Shown piece by piece: positions 28,391-40,663 of a DNA stretch of 64,000 nt (positions are counted from its first letter, which is position 1; each line of letters starts with the position of its first letter). The stretch comes from Vitis vinifera. Taxonomy: Eukaryota > Streptophyta > Magnoliopsida > Vitales > Vitaceae. The DNA lies in NCBI RefSeq assembly GCF_030704535.1, contig NC_081822.1, positions 878,001 through 942,000 of the forward strand, in the 5' to 3' direction. The position numbers and the translations under genes are program-made. The notes beneath the pieces were generated by a model. That model saw nothing but the letters and a program-made list of their open reading frames with translations. It was not told where the DNA came from and made no database searches.

Positions 28391-30087
28391 TTAATCTACT
28401 CTTGGAAAAACAGAATAAGCAGCTTTGCCTGATAAAACTTATGTCACTGGACTGATGGCAATAAATGAATCAGTATGTGCATAGGCACAAACAAGAAAGG
28501 GATACAACCATGGTCAATGGAGAAATGAAAATACACAGGCCCATACACATCCACTCTGTTAATTGAAAAAATGAAGGAAAAGAAACGCACATAAAGCAAC
28601 CCAAACTGTTAACAAAATCTACAAAGCTAAAGTTGGCATCCCATCAGTACAGAGCCCTTTAGACCAAAAAAAAAAAACAAAGAATTTAGAAACTGATTCT
28701 TAACAACCAAAATCAAATGCTTCAAATTTTTGAAGGTTCATCACTTCCACTTTTTCCAAACCATCCAAAACAAAATTAGTAGAGCCATTTTCTGAACTGC
28801 TTTGTGATTCTCTGAAACTATTGAGCTATCTTAGAAAAATATTCCCAGGGAATAACCCAACCCACCCCAAAGAGGGAAATGCAAAGAGCAAGAGATCCAG
28901 TCTCTATGGATTTTATGATCAGCCATCTCCTCATCTTGCTTGTAATGGCAATCCCACTTCACCTAGGTCCACTCTCATCTTATAAGCTGATCTATGTTTA
29001 AGATTTTCTCCCACAATGCCATCCAAGCAAAAAGCCAACCATGGAAGGCACTTTAGGATCTCAAATATGTTCAACAGCAAAAGGAAAGGTTGCACCTGGC
29101 GCTAGAGTCTTGTAGAAAGAAGTAAAGAACTAATTGTGAATACGTCAGTCTTCCACACTAAAATACCCTCAACTCAACTTTGGCAACTTTATATGGACCA
29201 TATGCCTACCCATTTTGGTCCATATCAATTATATGTCTGTTTGAGGTTTTGAACTGCCAACATGTGGTTGCATAAGCTTTGACTGTACAAAAGATTATGC
29301 TTTGCAGCAAAAAATGCTGTGAGACGGGAGAGATGAATATGGAGTTTTTCAATGGGGGAATTAGATCATGAATTTTATGAAAATCCATTGGAAATTTTTG
29401 ATTCATGAGAAATTTCGTTTAAGATTAGGTAAATTGGCATTGCAGTAGAAAAGATGATGATGGAGATTACACCAAAGAGTAGCCAGATTCCTGGTTGATG
29501 GTTGAATGCAGAAAGGGAGAGCTGAGCATGAGTTTAATTTTTTCTCATGCGGAAAATAAGTGAAGGGATAAAATTCATTTCTCCAACCAAGCAGAGAAAA
29601 GAACACAACAGCAACAACCAGAATAACTTATAAGCATGACAATTCGACCATTTTTTTGGATTTTTTTTTAAATCATTTTAATTTTCTTCTCAAAAATTCA
29701 ATTAAATATTTTTTAAAGTTTCAGCAAACCAAACAGCATAAGGGCTGATCAAACCTAGCATGACTGAACCACAGGCTAGGTCTGGTTTAATTTTGAACAT
29801 TTGCGCTAGGAATTTTGAGCAAAATCTCATCACTATTTTGTTTTTTATGTCTCGATTTTTTGCTTGCATACCATCATATTAATAGCTGCATACTTTACAC
29901 TAATAACACACACAAGCAATGATCCGTAAAATATTGAAAGCAAAGCACTCCACACATTTAAAAGTTTGTCCATGCAGAGAAAAGCACAGCAGCTAAGGAT
30001 GGAAGTTCGCAAGGAGAGAAGAGGGAGTCCATACCAGTTTGGGTATAATTTTAAGCCATACCGAAGTTTCATGCTCTGGCTTTTTTC
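28391..30087. other. Intergenic, nothing recognisable
   Basis: AT-rich DNA with only short chance ORFs on both strands. The part near 29800-30087 could be the 3' UTR of the minus-strand exon proposed at 30088-30313. Confidence 0.4.
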
Positions 30088-30313
30088 TTAGAATATCAGC
30101 TGCACAGGATCAGGTGCAACACCATACAGGTCACCAGATACACTGTGGGAACAAATCATCCTAGAAGCAGCTATTGACAGTTCTCCATTTGCAGTGACAT
30201 GATCAGGTAAATTTGGGAACAAGCTTCTACTGTCTGGGCCCTGCTTGATTAAGGATTCAAATGTATGCCAGTAGATACTTAAATTTTTTTGTGCTTGACT
30301 AGTTATTTTCTTA
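30088..30313 (-). CDS. Possible terminal coding exon of an unrecognised minus-strand gene
   Basis: On the minus strand a plausible acceptor (CACTATTTGCAG) opens an uninterrupted frame of about 75 codons ending in TAA at 30088-30090. Its composition is more protein-like than its surroundings: it contains FESLIKQGPDSRSLFPNLPD and ends GVAPDPVQLIF. I do not recognise the family and could not find convincing upstream coding exons. Minus-strand sequence near 33040-33130 (a pyrimidine-rich stretch followed by CAGGTTCAG/GTGATA) could be a first exon. The alternatives are a non-coding transcript or a chance ORF. Confidence 0.25.
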
Positions 30314-30866
30314 CTGCAAATAGTGTATATCCTAGGGAAAAAGCATTGTTTATGCAGTAAAACAAAAAGGTTTGTAATAAGGAACTCAAACACGAACTTC
30401 TACCATGAAGCAACAAGACTATCAGTTCAGAGAAGAAGAGAAAGAGTTTAAAAGTTCAGGCAGCCGGAATAAGGGATGGCAAACAATAATCTTGCAGCAG
30501 ATAAATCTTGTAACGGTTCTGCTAGCATGTATATATGTAGTGTCTATTTTAGAATTTTCAGTCAGATTACCTTCATAATCAGATCCTTCCACACTCTTAA
30601 AGGCACTAAGCAGTGGGAGACTTAGGAGAAGTCAGTCTGATTGTATACCCAGCTATCCTAGTTGAATTTGCATGGGCCAAAGATTTCCCTGAATAGGAAT
30701 TTAGTATTCAAAAATAAAATTAAATACCTGTCAAAAAAAAAAAAACTACAAAAATGCAAGCACAAAGATCATAATGACCATATCCTGTGGAGTCAGGATT
30801 GTAAATAGAGCTGAAATTGATGTAATTATTTTGAGGATGTCCTGGTGGAAGGAGCCATAATGTGTC

Positions 30867-30926
30867 AACTGGGTTAAGAATGGCAAGGAAGCTTTGGAAC
30901 TATTCCAATTTGTTGCAAGAGAAGGT
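30867..30926 (+). pseudogene. Relic of a pentatricopeptide-repeat (PPR) gene
   Basis: One plus-strand frame of 20 codons reads NWVKNGKEALELF and then Q-rich/ARE text, matching the GxxxEALxLFxxM core of plant PPR motifs. No flanking PPR motif, start or stop in frame was found, so this is at most a short decayed fragment or a chance likeness. Confidence 0.3.
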
Positions 30927-33739
30927 AGGTTTTTTTAAAAATTATTAAAAAGGTCATTTTTTGGGTCCACGGATGGCTACTTCAGCCACAAATGCTCATA
31001 AAAAGAGAGTGGTTATACATTTCAAGGGATAATAGACTCTCAATTTGAGGTTGTTTAGTTTTTATTTGGCTTATTGTCATTTTCTCTCTTTTTTTTCTAA
31101 CTGGAAGATGCCAATAGTTACAAGTACAACACCACCACCAAACAACCTACAGAATGAAGTAGCATAATTTACTTGGACAGCTCTTGCAAACTTGCAGTTT
31201 AGCAAAAAGAATTTGAAATAGTTCCTCGGTTATTAAAATACACCGAGTCCTGAAGTTTTTTATAAAAATTTTTAGTAACCCCCGCTCTTCCCAATCAAAA
31301 CCAATAAAAGAAAGCAATAGAAGTTCAGATGCTTTTCTATATATATTATTTAAGTAATATACCAAACAAGTGTTAGATTTAAATGGTAAAGACCCAAACA
31401 AACATCACCGAGAAAATTATGCATTTCAAGAATCAGCATACTGTAGATCAGTTTATCTTATTCTACATGGTTTATAGAGTTTCCCATGCACCACTTGAGT
31501 ACACTTTGCTTGTACTCATAAGTTGACATCATATAAGAAGCAATGAAATTGAGATTGAGTTTTTAGTAATATATTATATATCTTCTCATGGATACAAGAG
31601 CTCCATTGTCCATAATGGAAGATGCATGAATGTTTCCACTTCAGAACTATGTGAAAATGTATAAAAGAAAAGGTAAATAAAAATTTATATTTTTATCTCC
31701 TGGTCCATGCCAAAACCATGGATACCAAATGTCCTGGGCATCACCTGAATTCCGTCATAAACCACCAACCATAACATATTGAAATATAACATTATCTATT
31801 AACAATGAAAATTTACTAATCCCATAGAACACTATCCCGTAACCAAATACATTTGCCACATTATGACAAGACTACTGACCCTGCAGCATATAAAATACTT
31901 TTTTTTTTTTTCAATTGACAGTTACTTAAATGTGGCAACACTCAAAGGACCAGCCCTCAATCTGGCATATTTTGTGGGCATCAAGATGTGGGTTATAATA
32001 CAGTAGAACTAGAAATTGAGGGAAATTAATTCAAGAATTGCTAGAAATCACCTCTAAATTTTGTTATGGAGTAGTTTGTAGCATAGAGATATCAATGTGG
32101 TAATAACAGGATATAATCCTTAAGTACATTCTTAAAGAAGTAATCTAGCCAACAGATCTTTTAATAAAAACCAGATATCTCATCACCAGCTTATTCGTAA
32201 CTAGTCAAGTTCTCAAGGGATTGGTATGAAGAAACACCTTGCTTTAGACACAGATCTACAGATCTACCTTCTCCTTCAACTCTTAGGGTTTAGGGTTTAG
32301 TCATTAATAATTAAATAATAAATAATTAATAGTTAATACAGTCAGGAGCCATGTAAACGTCTTTCTGCCTTTGCCTCGGAAACATGAGTCATGGAAAAAG
32401 ATAATCCAGTTATAACATTAAAGAAAAGCTTGTGTTGTTTGTTTCTGTTCAGAATTCAGATCTAAAGATTCACAAAATCAAGGGAAAATTACCACCAAAG
32501 TCGGATTAGTCAACACAAGAAATACTATCTTGAATAGTAGTCCGATTCAAGAATCAATAGGATAAAAATCAAAGAAATGGTATCTTGAATAGTCATCCGA
32601 TTCAATAATCAGTCACAATAAAATCAAAGAAATCTGCATTCATTGAACATACTAAAGCTAGTACTTGCATTCCTCAGATTTAATAATAATTTCACAAAGG
32701 TAAATAAATGAACACTGATCGGAGAAAAAACTAAAGCCTCTTCCAATATTCAGATTCAACGACAACACAAAACAACAATCAAACAAAAAGATTCAAATCA
32801 AATAATAAATCAATTAAGATCTTTGGATTCGGCGCTGAAAACACCAAAAGTCTATTACAAGACAATTGAAAGTTTCTTGGAAGATCGAAAAGCAGAAAAA
32901 ATAAAATGATCGTCCCAGGGAAAAAAAAAATAAAAATTGAAACTAGTGTCATAATATCCTAGTCGAACCATCAAGACAGAACAAAACCTAGAAAATTCAG
33001 AGGAAAAGAAGCTATTGCGGCATAAATCAAAGAAAATCAGAGAGGATTCGAAAACCAAAGAAGTATCACCTGAACCTGTCAAAAACGGGAGAGAGCTTCT
33101 TCTCTTGGTTCTAGAGAGAAAAAGAGTGAAAATTCTAGAGTGACAAACAGAATACAGAGAATGAGTGGGAGCTGTTCAGAACTTTCAGAGGGCGAATCTT
33201 AAACCGTTGAGTCGCTGATACCTGCAGCGCCCATCGGGCATTGGCCCGCAATGGCCGGTATTCATTTTTTACTTGAATTGCCCTTACAGGTTTGGAACTC
33301 TCTTTGCCTTGGGTAAGGACAGTTTAGTCATTTGCTTGAGTCATGCAGCACAGTCCATGATTATTAGCTGTAAACCGTTAGTCATATGCCAAAGCAACAG
33401 TTGTACCGATGCGTACTTTCCGAGGATCTCGAAAGAATCGTTGTCCGTAGGAGAAAACATTATTGGAAAAGGATTTTTTTTCTTTTTTTCTTTTTGGTTT
33501 TGAGAAAATTACTTATATGTTCTAAACAAACTTAAAACTCTCAGTTAGTGCCCGAATGAATCAATAGTGAAAGGAAGTGCGGAAGTTAGAAAGCAGCCTG
33601 TCTCCCATTCTCAGTGCCAATGCCCTCGCTCTGTCTGATCTCTTTTTAAAAGGGATATGAAACCAAAATTAGAGCAGCTATGAAAGCCATTGGAAACATC
33701 GTAGTGAGCAGTGACTTACAATAACAATTGCAGTAATGA
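30927..33739. other. Intergenic; possible 5' end of a minus-strand transcript near 33.1 kb
   Basis: No supported coding region. At 32283-32300 there are two and a half copies of the plant telomere-type word TTTAGGG, a telo-box-like element often seen near plant promoters and 5' introns. Around 32515-32620 a short segment (TATCTTGAATAGT-ATCCGATTCAA) is repeated in tandem. GC content rises near 33220-33260 without a gene. Confidence 0.35.
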
Positions 33740-34010
33740 ATTCATTGGCCCTAGGCCCTCTGCAGCATGCTAGTGTCCTCCTAACAATCAGGTCTACATT
33801 AGTCTAATATAACATCCGCTTTACCAAGAGTTGGAGAATCTTGTGCCCTTGGCAACACGCCACTACCTTCCTAGCAGTCAGTTGTGCTATAGAGAATTTC
33901 AATTTTCAACAATCTTGGACCTCGGCAGTTAACTAAGGGTTAGAGAATTAGTTGATGCTCAACAAATCTGTGCCCTCGGCAGCATGCCACTGCCCATCTT
34001 CCATACGCTA
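33740..34010. repeat. Degenerate threefold repeat
   Basis: Three diverged blocks share the pattern GCCCT-GGCA-CA-GC-ACT-CCT followed by CAATCAGG/CAGTCAG words, at about 33750, 33840 and 33965. A fainter match occurs near 33615. Function is unknown; no ORF spans the blocks. Confidence 0.4.
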
Positions 34011-34149
34011 ATGCAGCTTGTATGCACAAGTGTCATCACTATAATAGGCCGTTTCTCATCAACTATATTTACTTTTAACTTCATATTTTATATGCTGCTA
34101 TACTTAATGATACCAATTAGTTGCCGTCCTAGCTAGCGTGCAGCAAAGG

Positions 34150-34480
34150 ATATGAATCCTATTTTGTTGTGGAATCCTGATGGAAGAAAAAAATTTGTAA
34201 CCATGGAGGTTTTTTATTATATGAATAATTATTACATTCCTCATGAAAACCAAAATTCTCTTTTGATTTGTTATGGATTCACCTTTATTTTCATCTCATT
34301 TTTATTTCCGAACACATTCCCTACTCTGGCAACAAAAGACATTCGGTTTTCCGCCTCCTATATAACATTGATAACTGAGCTTGGAAAGAACCGTTTTAGC
34401 TTTAAAGAGAAAAATTACATTTCCATTTCATCTATCTATGATTGACAAGGCAGTCCAAGGCTCATTACATTACCTCCATA
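34150..34480. mobile_element. MITE-like dispersed sequence, copy 2
   Basis: Diverged relative of 27285-27570: both contain a GGATCC/GAATCC-like start, an AAAATTT run, a TTTTCATTGC/TTTTATTTCC core and the shared CATTTCCATTTCATCTATCT block near the end. It lies just beyond the 3' side of the NLP gene. Confidence 0.35.
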
Positions 34481-34776
34481 AATATATACAGGCTATAAAA
34501 CGAAAATAAAACAAAAGAAAATTGCAGCGTTGCCTACCAACCTCAAGTCTCTCAGCTCTCGCCCTCAGTTGCAGTGTTCCATTACCAGAATTTTGAACTG
34601 CCTCCCTGCCTTATTTTGGTCCTTTTCCAGCGTACCATTCACAATCCTGTGAAATTCGAAACCGAATTCAATGTTTACAGAAACTCGTCTACTAAGCAAC
34701 TTCCCAACATGAATAGCTAAATCCATGTAAACAACACCATCCAATTTTCTATCACAACCTCCATGAAAGCATTTCT

Positions 34777-37700
34777 CTAAGGGCAAGTACTACCTAAAGA
34801 ACTTCCCAGATGATGAGAAATTTGATGGATGGCGAGCCTTATCACGTGGTTCTGAGACGATCCGCATATGTCCTTACACTCCTCAAAATCGGCCTCACAT
34901 GTTAACAACACCCACTCTAAGTCATCATCCAAATACTTGAGATGGAATCCACTGCTGTCATCTATATTGAATCGCCTCCCAATTTCTTGCCGCAGGTCTT
35001 TTAATCCCCAGTTACTTTGCATCCGGAAACGGATCTTCTCATCCCCATACGTGACCTTCACTCTCCAGGCATCCCCTTCTTGAGATGCCAGGCTACCACT
35101 TTGTGGTATGGCTGGATGACTCTCCAGATTAGGGCACTCGGGGAGAGATTTATGGCTCTGGGATCTTGGTAGGAGCTTTAGCTCTTCTTGACTTGAGATG
35201 GGCAGTTCCACCTCGCTTCTGACCCTCTTTAGCATACCTTCTGCGGAGTTTTCCCCGACCATAGGATCACTGCCAGTGACACTACATGTGGAAGGATGTT
35301 CCTGAGTCCCAGTGGAACAGCACTGACTTGAACTGGAACTCGGGCTGCATGAAGATGAAAGAGATTTTGATGCAGCAACTCCAGTGCTGGAATTGTCTCC
35401 CTCAGGTTGAACGCTTAATGGATTTTGGTGATCAAAAAGCTTTGAAGTTGAATATGGGTGGGTTCCTGATAACTCTGGCGAGGCCAGTTCTGGGAATTTT
35501 GAATAGAAGTTACCGATTTGAAAAGCACCAGATGCACCTTTGACTGAGTCGATCACAAGTTGTATTTTATGTAAGGAGTGACCAACCTTCTTAATTTTCC
35601 GAGAAGGCCAACGTTTGATCCCATGTTGCCTGCATATCCTTTTCAAGGTTGTGGGACAAACTGAAATTGAAGAAGCAGAACGGTTACAAAAAGAATCAAT
35701 TAGAAGTAAAACATAATTCAGCATAGAAAAGAACAGTTCAATTCCAGAGAAGATATATTAATTATTATTTTCCAATTAAAATTTTCCTAATAACTGAATA
35801 AAATCGCAGTTTATCATAGCCACGAAAGGCTCACTTACCTCCAATGCTCTTTGCAGCATCTTTTAGGCTCCCGGCGAAATATTGCTGAAGAACTTGCAGT
35901 GTGATGGTTTGTTCTGCCTTGCTACGTCTTCTTTCTCCTGTTTTACCCACACTAGATAAGCTACTCTTACCAAAAGTAGAATCATCTCTACAGTCAAAAC
36001 TTCCTTGTTGGCTTGAATCTTGTTGATGCTGTCTAAACTCCAAGGATTTTTCACTTAACCTTTCCCTCACTTTTTCCTTTTGGGATGGCGGGGTAATATC
36101 AATACTCTGTTGGGCCTCCTTGAGAGAGGCCATCCAGGATGACTGTTCTTGGGAAATTTTTTCGGTGGGTGTATGTTGCACCTTCTGTGTTTCTTCCCTG
36201 CCGGGACTTCCATCTGAGAGGACTGTCAATTCACTAACCAGGGAAGGAGTTTCCCCCTCCAGCTCCTTGTCTGTGACAACCCGTAGGCTCCGGCAAACCT
36301 TCTGTATGATGATGGACAATGAACAAAGCATCCCCTTTTGTTCTTCAGGATCCCTGCAATCTACAGGCAAAAAGAACTCCAAGACAAAGTCAGACACAGG
36401 AACGTGAATACTCCGCAGGCGTATTGCAACAGCAGCACACAGTCCAAACATCCTCGCATGATGAGAGAGGGGATATTGAGTCTTGCTAAAGGAGGTTATG
36501 TCAGCTGAGAAGCACGGTTCATTAGTTGTGAATGCTCTTCCAGCAATGCCTTGACCTTTCAGTAGGTGGTGCTCAGAGCAAGCCTCATGAAAACCCTGGG
36601 TACGGGGATCAGCTACACAACAAGCAGAATCCACAGTGGAAACACAGTGGATGTAGTTCCCATCAGTGTGCCGGGAGCCCCATTTACCTTGTTGGATGCA
36701 TGGGACCCAAGTTTGAGCCAAAGGCAGTCCATGTGTTCCACAGGCGGATGTCAAGACCTCTAGAATCTCGGGTAATGCGGCTTGGTAGAACTTGTTGCAT
36801 GCCTGATTTAACCAAAAAAAAAAAAAAAAACTAATCATAATCTTAATAAAGAAATTAAAACTTTTTATTGACCAATTTTCTTTTGCAACTATCATCCAAT
36901 TACCTTTACATTCCTTGTGCTCAGAACTTCAGAACTCCGCAGATCAACAGCCTGTGAGTAAAAAAATTTATTAGAACATCAAGACATGAGTTTCCCTTAT
37001 CCTCATTAAATTGCATAAGCAAAAGCATAACCTAAATCGGGGGTAAAACAATAAAAGAGAAAATTTGAAGGAGTGTAATGGTACTTCATCAAAATAATAT
37101 CAGTGTTACTGCTTACACTATTTACAATGAAAGACAGGGGAAAGCATAACAACCTGAATAGAAACAATTAAAAATGGAAATTTCTGAACTCAAAGGACCA
37201 CAAATTTTTTTTTCCCATTCCAAATTTTTTTAAAATAAAAAATAAAAAATTAGGGCTTCAAATGCCTGAAATTTCCTTGATTTGAACCTTAGATGGAAGG
37301 AGGCCAAAAACTCTTTCTGATGGTGAAGGGCAAGAATGGATGAAGATCAAGCTCATAATTGTATCTAATGTGATTTTAGAGGTAATTTTACTTTTCTTCT
37401 TTCGCAGCAATCACGTGTACGGAAATAAATTTATTTGCATGAGTTAATATTGTTAATAATCAAAATTTTCTTTAAAATAGTCACTAATTTCAGAGAAGTT
37501 CAAATCGTTCTTCATCTATGGAAATCCCAAATACAAGTCTATGTTGTCGAATGTTCAAGATGTTCAATTGTCTTCCGGAAGCTATAATGATACTTGTGGA
37601 TACAGTATTATTTTTAAATCAATAATCCATAAAAGCCGAGGTAAACATTCAATCTTCAGCTGCAGACCTAAAGATATGAACTGAAGACCAAAGTGGGCTC

Positions 37701-39197
37701 TATCAGCATGAAAAAATATGAATTTCCAATTCCTTGTGTGAAAACAAGACCATGAAGGAAGAAGCCACTGTTCTATCCCAAATTTGGAATTGTTATGCCT
37801 TAAGAAAGAGCCCAATGGATAAGCATTCCATTCCCATCTGCAGCAAATGCACATGATCAAGTGCATGGTTACATGACTGTAGCAGTTCAAGTCAGAGCCA
37901 CCTAGAGTAAGCTCTAATCCCAGTAATAAAAAAAAATTAAAAAATAAAAAAGGAAATTACATAATCCAAAAATTAGGCAAGAAATTGATGGTATTGAGAT
38001 GGAATAACCCAAAATATTGTTCACGAGGGAATCATGGATTTTTTAAATTATGCTTAGCCATACAAAAAAAACTACACCCTATACTAAGGCCCAATATGTT
38101 TTGATTGGACATATAGAATTCTAGACTGTTTCTTTTGCGGAATGACAATACTTTCACCTTGTCAAGTCAATGATCATACCAAAATAAAAGGCAATTCTCC
38201 AAGCACTTCACATTCTCAAAAACAAAACTTCAAATCCAAAAGGAAAGTCGGGAATCAAACAGAAATAATGGAATTCTGAATACGAGCAACAGAAACAAAC
38301 CTCAAGTGCTTTGCAGACGCTTTCCAGCTCAGGACGATAGTTACTCTTTTGAGTGGTCATCACAACCTCAATAACACCCAAGCATGTCTGGCTGCCTTGT
38401 TCAAAAACTGGAAGTGCGAGAGTTCCACGGACATCAAAATGTTGAGCATAGTCGACTCTAGGGTACTCCTCACTTCTAAAGAAGCGAACATCAGGAGTCC
38501 ACTCAGGAACCTTGCCCAAAAAAACTCGCCCAGGCAGTCCAGCCAATTCATTGGAATCCTCCTCAGCTGAGAACTGATAGCTCACAGAAATGTCTCTATA
38601 CCTTGCAAGCCTCGGGCAGCTGGGATCGAGCGAGAAAGGTTGGTCATTAGTTGTAAGAACTCTTCGGCCACCCCTATTTACTGGCACCCATATTTGAATA
38701 AGTGCGTCTTTATTTTTTGTGGAACCTCGTATGTAACTAAGTGCTCGAATTAATCTCTCCATTACAGTAGATGAAGGACCCGGACTTGACTTGGGTCGAA
38801 TCCACCACCTTCTACTAAGATCAAAATCATCCATTAAATAGTTTTCTGATTGAACTGGATACCCTGCAACATTTGTCATACTCTGACTAAGAGACTGAGT
38901 TTTATCAGTGCTTTCTACGGCGTTCCCAGGGAAGTTTGATCTTTGCGTCTCTTCCTGGATGTTATTTGCAGATAGATTTGCACTCAAATCGACATTATTT
39001 GATCCAAAAGTAGGCCATAAAGATGAAGGATCAAAGACAGAACCAGAATTAGATGGACTCTGTAGCAAGAACTCAGATCCATCAGTTGTCTCTAACCAGC
39101 ATCCTCCTAAAAACAACTCGTCCATGAAATCCAAATCCATGGAGGAATCAGGAACAGTGCCCAAAGCAGTTTCTGGTGGGGGTGCTCCATCTTCCAT
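34777..39197 (-). CDS. NLP4: NIN-like protein transcription factor (RWP-RK plus PB1), NLP4/5 type
   Basis: Nuclear DNA-binding regulator of nitrate-responsive genes by family. Coding exons on the minus strand are 38301-39197, 36904-36951, 35839-36802 and 34777-35660; they total 2793 nt, giving 930 aa plus stop. The N-terminus ([20 protein letters not shown]) resembles my recollection of the NLP4/NLP5 subgroup. A GAF-like N-terminal response region (about 150-560) contains [14 protein letters not shown] and the [18 protein letters not shown] stretch. The RWP-RK domain straddles the exon 3/4 junction: [20 protein letters not shown], then the diagnostic RWPSRK. A Ser-rich linker follows, then a C-terminal PB1 domain beginning [14 protein letters not shown]. 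The ATG at 39197 is the downstream copy of a duplicated start region (see uORF). Exons 1, 2 and most of 3 lie in the tandemly duplicated segment; the gene itself is intact. Confidence 0.93.
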
Positions 39198-39311
39198 GAT
39201 GATCTTTCTATAAGACCCAACCTACCAAATCTTAAGCCGTCCAAATTGCTCCATCTTCCATAATGAACTTTCTTCAGAAACCCACCAAGCAAATCCTAAC
39301 CCATCCAAATT
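39184..39311. repeat. 64-bp tandem duplication across the NLP start codon
   Basis: 39184-39247 and 39248-39311 align end to end, both starting GCTCCATCTTCCAT and ending CCATCCAAATT or CCGTCCAAATT, with scattered mismatches. The NLP start codon (39195-39197) lies in one copy and an equivalent ATG (39259-39261) in the other. Confidence 0.85.
39232..39261 (-). promoter_or_regulatory. Upstream ORF of 9 codons in the NLP 5' leader
   Basis: The duplicated start region gives ATG at 39261-39259 reading MEDGAIWTA then TAA (39232-39234). It repeats the first five residues of the main protein, then stops. It is 64 nt upstream of, and out of frame with, the main ATG. If it lies in the mature leader it could lower translation of the NLP mRNA; I see no convincing intron border between the two ATGs. 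Confidence 0.6.
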
Positions 39312-40658
39312 GTGCAAGTCTCAGGTTCCAAAGAACAATTTGATGTGAAATGTAACATCAAAAAGGAACTCTCAGGATAAATTCCTCCTCCCACTCTTCA
39401 AAACCCTAATCTGGTCAAATAGGGAGAAAAAAAGAAAAAAAAGGAAAACCTAAGCAGAGATGAAGTTCATATCAAGATTAGGTTTCCCCTTTTCTGATGA
39501 TATACATGTCCAACATGATAACATCACTCAAGAAAATGACAGGAAGAGTGATTAAAGAGCAAAACCCATTTCAAAACTGCCAAATCCATCAAACTAAATT
39601 AAATTCAAGATGCAAAACCAAAAGAAACAGAAAAGAAAAAGGGGTTTAAAAAAAAAAAAACCAATAACAGCACACTTTCAACAGATTCTTCAATCAATAC
39701 CTTTCCCACCCACTTTTATTCATGATTCTAGTCCTACCAAAAGGAAAATAAAACCGAAGTACACCAAAATCATTACATCCAAATCATAAATTCCACAAAA
39801 CAAAAAAACATTAACAGGAGACCCAAACCTTAATTCACTGTGTAGAGAATCTCGAAGATTCCCAAATGAAATATGGGTATTTCTTATATTCAGAAAAAGA
39901 TGATATACTCTGGAATACCCAAAATCTGTCCCAACCCAAGAAGGGAATACGAGGCTTTTAAGAAGGTATGGCGTACTTGTGAAATCTCAGCCACCACTTT
40001 CTCTTAGTTATTGCCTTTCTTCACCGCTCTCCTTTTTTTTCATTTCCTTTAAATTCTTTATTATATTGAGATTTGATTCCAAGTTTACTGCATTTGCGTG
40101 TGGGAAGATTCTCCTCTCCAAGCTTTGGGACCCACCCAGCTTCCTTGGGATTCTCGTTCAAGTCAACACCACAAGCCAACTGTACACAGGGAGAAAACTA
40201 AGAGATTATGAGCTGATCTTCTGATCTTCAGGATTGGCTTTTGATTTGGAATCCGATTTCTTCGAAGTGACCAAATTGGATTTGTAGAAATGGGTTTTTC
40301 CCCCACTTTTCTCTGTTTGCCTTTTAGCACTTTTCTGATGCTCTCTTTAGACTTTACATTGAATGTGACCGCCCCTACGGTCAAATTTAAGGAATATCGC
40401 TGCCTCAATTTTCAAATATCATGGCTTTGCTTTATTCATTTGTTTACATAATAGAAGGGATATTAAAGAAAAAGATCTCATTCAAAGAGGATAAGAATTT
40501 TCCAAAGCATTATAAAATTTTATACCCATTTTGAAAGCAATAATTCATCTCTCCAAGATTTTATGCTATAGTTTTATAGTATTTTCAATAATATCATAAT
40601 AATCAAAATTTTATATTACATTAATATTTGATTAAACAAAATAGAAGTTATTATTTGA
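39312..40658. other. NLP leader and upstream region
   Basis: No gene on either strand. Low-complexity A runs (39420-39450, 39645-39660) and a pyrimidine-rich stretch near 39970-40060 fit a 5' leader with possible introns and a promoter, but I could not place a transcription start. Confidence 0.4.
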
Positions 40659-40663
40659 AATAG

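Noticed and set aside
32283-32300. Telomere-type TTTAGGG repeats as an interstitial telomere
   Set aside because: Only about two and a half units, compatible with an ordinary telo-box or chance.
34868-36834. Plus-strand ORFs opposite the NLP gene
   Set aside because: Antisense shadows of NLP exons; no independent start context or splice sites.
39107-39292. 61-codon minus-strand ORF overlapping the NLP start
   Set aside because: It has no ATG start in the supposed leader and is out of frame with the NLP coding sequence; only the 9-codon uORF has an ATG.
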